64,000 nucleotides of DNA, from assembly GCA_903813345.2 (NCBI GenBank), contig CAIIXF020000008.1:11495278-11559277 (forward strand), given 5' to 3'. This document shows positions 58,030 to 64,000 of this stretch, one piece after another. The position numbers and the translations under genes are program-made. Each line of letters starts with the position of its first letter. The stretch's first letter is position 1. Under the pieces are notes generated by a model that was not told where the DNA came from, ran no database searches, and was given only the letters and a program-made list of their open reading frames with translations. The DNA is from Owenia fusiformis. Its lineage: Eukaryota > Annelida > Polychaeta > Sabellida > Oweniidae.

Positions 58030-58830
58030 GAAAGAATAAACAATTTTGGGAAAGAAAGTCAATGACTTTGGGAAATTAAGTCAATGACCAGTGAATGTTA
58101 ATGAAGATCTGAACAAGTTTGGGAAACTAAGTCAATGACCAGTGAATGTTTATGAAGAGCTGAACAAGTTTGGGAAACTAAGTCAATGACCATGCAGTGA
58201 ATGTTTATGAAAATCTGAACAAGTTTGGGAAATTAAGTCAATGACCATGCAGTGAATGTTTATGAAGATCTGAACAAGTTTGGGAAACTAAGTCAATGAC
58301 CATGCAGTGAATGTTTATGAATATCTGAACAAGTTTGGGAAATTAAGTCAATGACCATGCAGTGAATGTTTATGAAAATCTGAACAAGTTTGGGAAATTA
58401 AGTCAATGACCATGCAGTGAATGTTTATGAAGATCTGAACAAGTTTGGGAAACTAAGTCAATGACCATGCAGTGAATGTTTATGAAAATCTGAACAAGTT
58501 TGGGAAATTAAGTCAATGACCATGCAGTGAATGTTTATGAAGATCTGAACAAGTTTGGGAAACTAAGTCAATGACCATGCAGTGAATGTTTATGAATATC
58601 TGAACAAGTTTGGGAAACTAAATGAAAGACCAGTGAATGTTTGCGAACTAACACATTTTGGAAACTAAGTGAACGACCAGGGAATATTTGTGAAGAACTA
58701 AACAAATTTGGGAAACTAAGCCAATGACCAGTGAATCTTATGTGAAGAACTACTGAACAACAGGAATGTAGTGAACAACAAAACAAGTTTGGAAAACTGA
58801 GTGAAGCCCCTCAGGAGTATTTGTGAAAAC
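58030..58830. repeat. Minisatellite with 51- and 55-bp units
   Basis: Unit TGAACAAGTTTGGGAAAYTA + AGTCAATGACCAGTGAATGT + TTATGAARATC. The first copies are 51 bp; the central copies carry an extra CATG (GACCATGCAGTG) and are 55 bp. About 15 copies, with diverged ones on both sides (57950-58030 and 58830-58960). Confidence 0.9.
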
Positions 58831-60157
58831 TAATAAATACTAAGTGCTAGATACTACTAATGATTTTGAAGATCTAAATTCAGAAATATTTGGTAAAGAA
58901 TTAAACATTGTTTGAGAAACTAAGTGAACTAAACAGGGTTTTAGAAACTGATTTAAGGTCCAGAGAAGTTGGTGAAGAAAGAAAAATGTATTTTTTGTAG
59001 AGGTTAGGTCAACAATAATCATACAGTTGGGAAGCAGATACAGCAGTGTACAGCTAATGGTCTTCCAATTACCTAATTAGACCACAACATGAAACCAATA
59101 ATAGAGCACAAATATTTTAAATTAGAAAAATAGGTTACATTTTAGGAAGCTTAATGTAATTGAAAAATCTTTCTCATCACTAAATGGTCTTTACTTATCA
59201 AGACTACCTCTTGCATGTCTCTTAATTATAATCTATTGCAGTATAGGGTGTTAAATTTCCCCATAGCATTCCCTGTAACAGCTAACTTGCTAACAATCTG
59301 ACACATTTCTGACAGGAATAAATTCCTCTGAATTTTATGGTTAATTTGAAGCTTTTCAGTACATAAGTGATTGATTTTCAAGTCAGATTACTTAAAAATA
59401 ATATTTTTGATTGGGTTATGAGGTAAAAGTAGCAATACATCAATGTGTATTCTGATTATCTATGCCTGTATTGTTATTGGGATAAATTCTATAGTTATGT
59501 TTATTTGATTTGTACTTTAAGGGTATAAAGGATACTGAATTTATGATGTCATGTGATCTGATCCATAAGTAAAGCTGATTTTATTATCGCCATCATTTAC
59601 AATTTTACATTAAGAAAGTCAAAATTTTAGCTAAGTAATTGATTCAAGCAAAATATTGCTGAACTTTCTTCAGTTATTTTATGAATGCACAAATAAGTTT
59701 TGATTTAATTGCAAATTTGGGAGTAATTGTCTAATTTTGATTTTTTCAAAGATTTTGTTTTGAGTATTGATCTTTGATGTCATAAAGTGAGGTATACTAA
59801 ATCTAGGTATTGACAATTTTTTGTAAAAATTTGCTCTTTAAACTGAGTAAAAGGTATACACAGTGCAAAAATCAAGAATGTGTCCATGCTGCAGAACAGC
59901 CTTTTAAAAGGTTTCCACCATGATTGTATTCCAGTTTTGTTTTTTTTGGAAAATGCAAGGGTTTCAGAGGGTTTGTGTGGACTTCAGTATGCTGATTTAC
60001 TGCATGTCCCTAATATATTCATCCCAGATTAATACAATCTGCATGTATAGTTCTTTGATTTTTCAGATTATTATGAATTTTGCAACATGAAGATTCAATG
60101 CATCTTTTAATAGGTTTGGAAGTAATACAGAGAAGCTTAGTGTACTTGATGAATTTC
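58831..60157. other. No gene seen
   Basis: AT-rich and non-coding. The first 130 bp still carry decayed units of the preceding minisatellite (GAGAAACTAAGTGAAC). Confidence 0.5.
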
Positions 60158-60159
60158 CC

Positions 60160-60560
60160 TAGAAATAGGAATATATAAACGCAAATGCCAAAGGGAAGGG
60201 TGACTAAAAACTTTAAAGAAACCCAACAAGAAATGCAAACTGTAAGTGTAAATCTGTCATAAGAAAAGTAGACCCTATAGTATCCCAAAACCATGATCTA
60301 ACGTGAAAAGAAACAATGTCTAACATCCCCCTCCCCCTCCAATCGAGAATCAATATCACAATCTAGGACCAGAACACCAAGGGACATTTCATTCATACTG
60401 AATTCATTACAATACATGTAAATTGATAGCCAATACTCATAACATCAAAAATAGTTGTAGATACCAATGCTCATAAAAGAGTCTCATGATGATGTTGGAT
60501 AGATAAAATCCAATCTCGAAGTCCATAGGCAATTCAAAGGGTCAACATCCGCTCTCGAAG
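60160..60560 (+). repeat. Dispersed 'GCACAAGTGCC' repeat, longest copy
   Basis: CGCAAATGCCAAAGGGAAGG, AAACCCAACAAGAAATG, GTGAAAAGAAACAATGTCTA and ATCACAATCTAGGACCAGAA follow the order of the copies at 24940 and 40440. It then continues through AATACTCATAACATC and the ATAAAATCCAATCTCGAAG segment. Confidence 0.65.
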
Positions 60561-60889
60561 CCATCATCATAATCCATAAAACACAACAATTCACAATGGT
60601 CATCAGAAGAAAACTATGGCTGGTTGAGAAGAGATACAAAAATCATTATCTGTATTATTTAATGAACAGCTGATAAATCTGCAAAATGAAAGCATCAAAA
60701 AGAGGCAGGTGTGTTGCTGTGTAATTACACCATGAATGTTAATATTTTGCAAGGCATCGAGTTTGAGTGGATATAAATTGAGATTGGCTTCATTCTCTTT
60801 TCTTTGCTGTATATTTTCAGACAAACTGAAATATATCTTTGTATAAAAATCTTTAATCAATATGATTTTGGGTATATGTTGAGTAAATT

Positions 60890-61080
60890 TTAAGTTTTCT
60901 TTGTATTTTAACATACAAATATCTAAGCACATGTGCAAAATGGAGAGGACCAAAAAATTGTAATGAAATCTTGCAAGAAAAGCACTCTAAGTGTAAACCT
61001 ATCGTAAAAAAATAGAGCCTATATATCCCAAGCCATGATCTAACATGAAAAGAAATAATGTCTAACACCCCCCCCCCTCC
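60890..61080 (+). repeat. Dispersed 'GCACAAGTGCC' repeat, short copy
   Basis: GCACATGTGCAAAATGGAGA, GATCTAACATGAAAAGAAAT and AATGTCTAACACCCCC. It breaks off in a C-run. Confidence 0.6.
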
Positions 61081-62949
61081 AATTGTTTATCATGTGCCTT
61101 GTTTATTTTACATTTATTTTGCTATTATAATGGTTTGTGATCCATTTAAGCACCACCTTCAAATTCTTTGGACTGGTGATGTATTGGGTCCTCAAAATGT
61201 AGCCCCTAATTTTAAAAAAGACCAAAATGATAAGCACAAAACACTAAATGGCAATTCAGAGTAAGTTGTGAAATTTTTTCACAATTTTACAATATTTCTT
61301 CTTTTTATTAACATTCTGAGTCATGCCTATTTTTCAAAATGTTAAACAGTTCTGCTGCCTTAATTTCAGGATAATCCCATGATTTTTAAGGCTACTTTTG
61401 AAAAAGACAAACAAATAATAACATGTATATCCCACAACTTGTATATTCAGATAGTCTCTGTGAACTCTTTTTCCAGACCAAAAGCTTCCCGTGTTTTCTC
61501 TATGAGCAGAGTACATCAAAATCTCTACTGCCATCCCCATATTGTCGGAACACTTGGTCAGTTATGTGTCTTATTTGTAAATACTTTTATAAGAAGTATA
61601 TGACAAAATGATTTGGTTTACTACAAATATATGCATTTTGTGATGGTTGTCTTGAGTTTGAAATCAGTTGAAAATTGTTGTCAGATCTTTTGATCTTGGA
61701 GGGCCCTTTTTCTGGAGACATTTTGAGTTCCAAAGGGGACATTTCGAGCAATCCCATTGTATCTTGGGTTAGATACCTTAAATTCTTGTTTTTTCATAAT
61801 CAATCTGAAGATTTCCTTGTTTTTCAATTGAATCCTATTAGGCCGTTTAATAGTGGGGTTACCCAGTAACACTTGTACCAAAGAAAATGTTGTTGTACAT
61901 TATGGGTGTTGTATCTTGGTGGAGAATTATACCCCCCTCTGATTATGTTAGCCACATACATGTAGAAAAACATTCTAAAATCTAGAAAATCTAGATTTTT
62001 GCAAAAAAATATCTGAAAATGTTGAGGTGTTGGCTATTTTGAAAATAAAGGTTTCCATTTTTTGTTCAAAGCTAATTACCATTAAATTCTGAGATTGCCA
62101 TAAGTAGCAATCATATCACCCCAAATGCAACATGCAGAAGGATAACCAAATGTTTGATATTTTTAAGTTTCAGCAAAAAAATATCATCAAACAGGCTCTT
62201 CAAAAGTGCTCCATTTTATCAAGTTACCATTCTACATATTAGAAGCACATTTTTGGAATCTTTTCTGGAGGAACAATAAACCTGTCAGTCATATCTTGAT
62301 TAGATGACTCGACTGGGAATAATAGTCTCTTCAATTCCCAAGGCATATCAGATATGTTGTTTTTCATTTTCTCATCATCTTCGTAAAATCATTTACTCTA
62401 CGTTACTGACCTGGAAGTCAAAGTAATGGGACATACAAGATGAAATATGATAGTGATGTGCTTATCACATGTCATACAACAGTTTGGAGCTATTCTACAT
62501 TAGTGTTATGTGCCTTTCAATAACTTGTTGCATCCTGATTTTAGGATTTCTTGAATAAAGGTTTGTGATTTTGAGAAAATGTTTGTAAATGGCTTATCCT
62601 ATAACAAGAAGTAGGCCTAACTTTCGTCTCATACAAAGTATTTTCTCATATAAGAAAACAATGAAAACTAAAACACAATTTGATATTGCAAAGATATTTA
62701 ATTGTATACCCTGAATTTAAAGATTTTGTAAATGAATTCAAAGTATACCCACTGTATTAGAACTTTAAAAACTGATGGGTATGATATCTTATTTGTTTTA
62801 TATTGAACCGCAACAGCAGCAACAAGTCAAAATATGATTAATTCTTGTGTTATTGATGATGAGGACACCTTTACTAAAAGAGACTTAATCTTTGACAAGG
62901 TATACAAGTTGTTTAGATAAAAACTTAAGCAAAACTTTCTAGGCTTTAC
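61081..62949. other. No gene seen
   Basis: AT-rich. The short frames near 61379-61611 and 61675-61881 have no recognisable family. Confidence 0.5.
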
Positions 62950-63159
62950 TTAGTCCTCTGACCCAAATTTTTTACCATTCATCAGTAATTCCTTCAATGT
63001 TATTCCCTCTTTATCTTCATCATCTAAAATTTCTTTAATAGCTTAATCTATATTTTCCCCAATAGTGCTCATATCACGAGATGATTTTTGCCTCTTAGAT
63101 GGCCCAGCCACAGTTCCTATAAGGGAATCATCGTATTCCTTTAGAGATGCACCTTGTCC
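62950..63159 (-). pseudogene. Decayed ORF, family unknown
   Basis: One minus-strand frame of 70 codons has protein-like composition: GASLKEYDDSLIGTVAGPSK, SSRDMSTIGENID, an in-frame TAA, then AIKEILDDEDKEGITLKELL and a terminal stop after GSED. The upstream continuation has two more stops. The bias (acidic, helix-forming second half) is unlike the AT-rich surroundings. It is probably the end of a transposon-encoded or lost gene. Confidence 0.35.
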
Positions 63160-63209
63160 TTTTAGTTACTAGCCTTGTCCAAATACCTTGTCTTGTGATA
63201 AAGTAGGCG

Positions 63210-64000
63210 TTTTGATATAGACGATTTGACACACTTTTTCCATATTTTTTGTCGTAGTGTTGAATTTACACCTTCCTACGACCCCGTTGAGGTGCACAGC
63301 CACACTTTTGAGCATGTTTATACAAGTTTTTATATCCTTAGCAGGAGACAGATTTTCTTATTCACTTGTTATCGTATGGATATGCTGACATTAACACATA
63401 GAATAATGATGCAGAATGATAATAAAATACAAAACGACTACTACATTCCACTTGTTATTTCACAGAAGGTAAAAATGCACACTGCCTAGATTTTTTGTTA
63501 GGGTTGTCAGATGGATGGACCGCCATATTTGAAATGAAAATAGAGCTCTGCGCATGTCAAAACACATCTACTGTGTGAAAACTAAAGGAGAACCCCCGAT
63601 AAGGAGAGCTTTTTAGAAGGACGCAACTATTTTATTCTGGAAGTGATCATATTTTAACATACCTTTGGAAATGAGGTGAATTTATACATCCTGAAATACT
63701 TTCCCATTTCTGTACGAGCATTCCCATTTCTCAAGTTCGCCCGGTTTCTGAGAAATTGCCAATTTTTCAAATTAATTGACGAACTGAACAATTGCCACTT
63801 GTGCAAACATATTTTTATGGATTTTTTATGGGAAAGAGAAGTGACATAAGGTACTCATTTGTGATATTAAAGAATAGTGTTGATATCTCTACTAAATCAT
63901 GATATCATGATCACAAGAGCTTCATAAGTTCAGATTTATCTGTAGTTTACCTGAATGAATGTTAAGTTGATTGAACATAAGGATAAAAATAGGCTTAAAT
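63210..64000. other. No gene seen
   Basis: An 87-codon plus frame at 63226-63489 has no family resemblance. The remainder to the window edge is non-coding by eye. Confidence 0.45.

Overview
This 64 kb window is AT-rich eukaryotic genomic DNA. Its genes carry GT-AG introns, and most of the rest is non-coding sequence full of transposon remnants, short inverted-repeat elements (MITE-like), foldback elements and minisatellites. The gene content and repeat types (CR1/L2-like non-LTR retrotransposons, mariner and Tc1 relics, a recombinase-like ORF) suggest an invertebrate metazoan, plausibly a marine lophotrochozoan such as a mollusc. That taxonomic guess is inference; no taxon-specific marker was found.

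Region 1 (1-4413) has no intact gene. It holds a series of inverted-repeat elements, including a deleted mariner at 1197-2287 that still encodes the C-terminal end of its transposase.

Region 2 (4414-16840) is the gene-bearing part. A single-exon TIMM8 gene (mitochondrial intermembrane-space chaperone, minus strand) lies head to head with an 11-exon gene on the plus strand that I reconstruct as RAP1/TERF2IP, the shelterin telomere protein. Codon phase is kept through all 11 exons, giving 679 aa with BRCT, Myb and RCT regions plus a long lysine/serine-rich linker. The two start codons are 318 bp apart, and this shared interval has an ERR-type nuclear-receptor motif and a CCAAT box. The RAP1 introns are crowded with MITE-like elements and a sense-oriented LINE fragment.

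Region 3 (16841-33900) is intergenic. It contains a near-perfect 860-bp foldback, a 64-bp minisatellite, an element with perfect 60-bp terminal repeats, a decayed Tc1-like transposase and several other inverted-repeat elements.

Region 4 (34000-46000) has LINE relics, all on the minus strand. Two related copies are interrupted at the same internal position by two unrelated foldback elements.

Region 5 (46000-64000) is mostly unannotatable AT-rich sequence. It has a large foldback, a recombinase-like ORF fragment, two further MITE-like elements, a 51/55-bp minisatellite, dispersed repeats and one decayed minus-strand ORF near the right end.

Only TIMM8 and RAP1 can be called as functional genes. 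They are not known to share a pathway (mitochondrial import and telomere protection); what links them here is the shared promoter interval.
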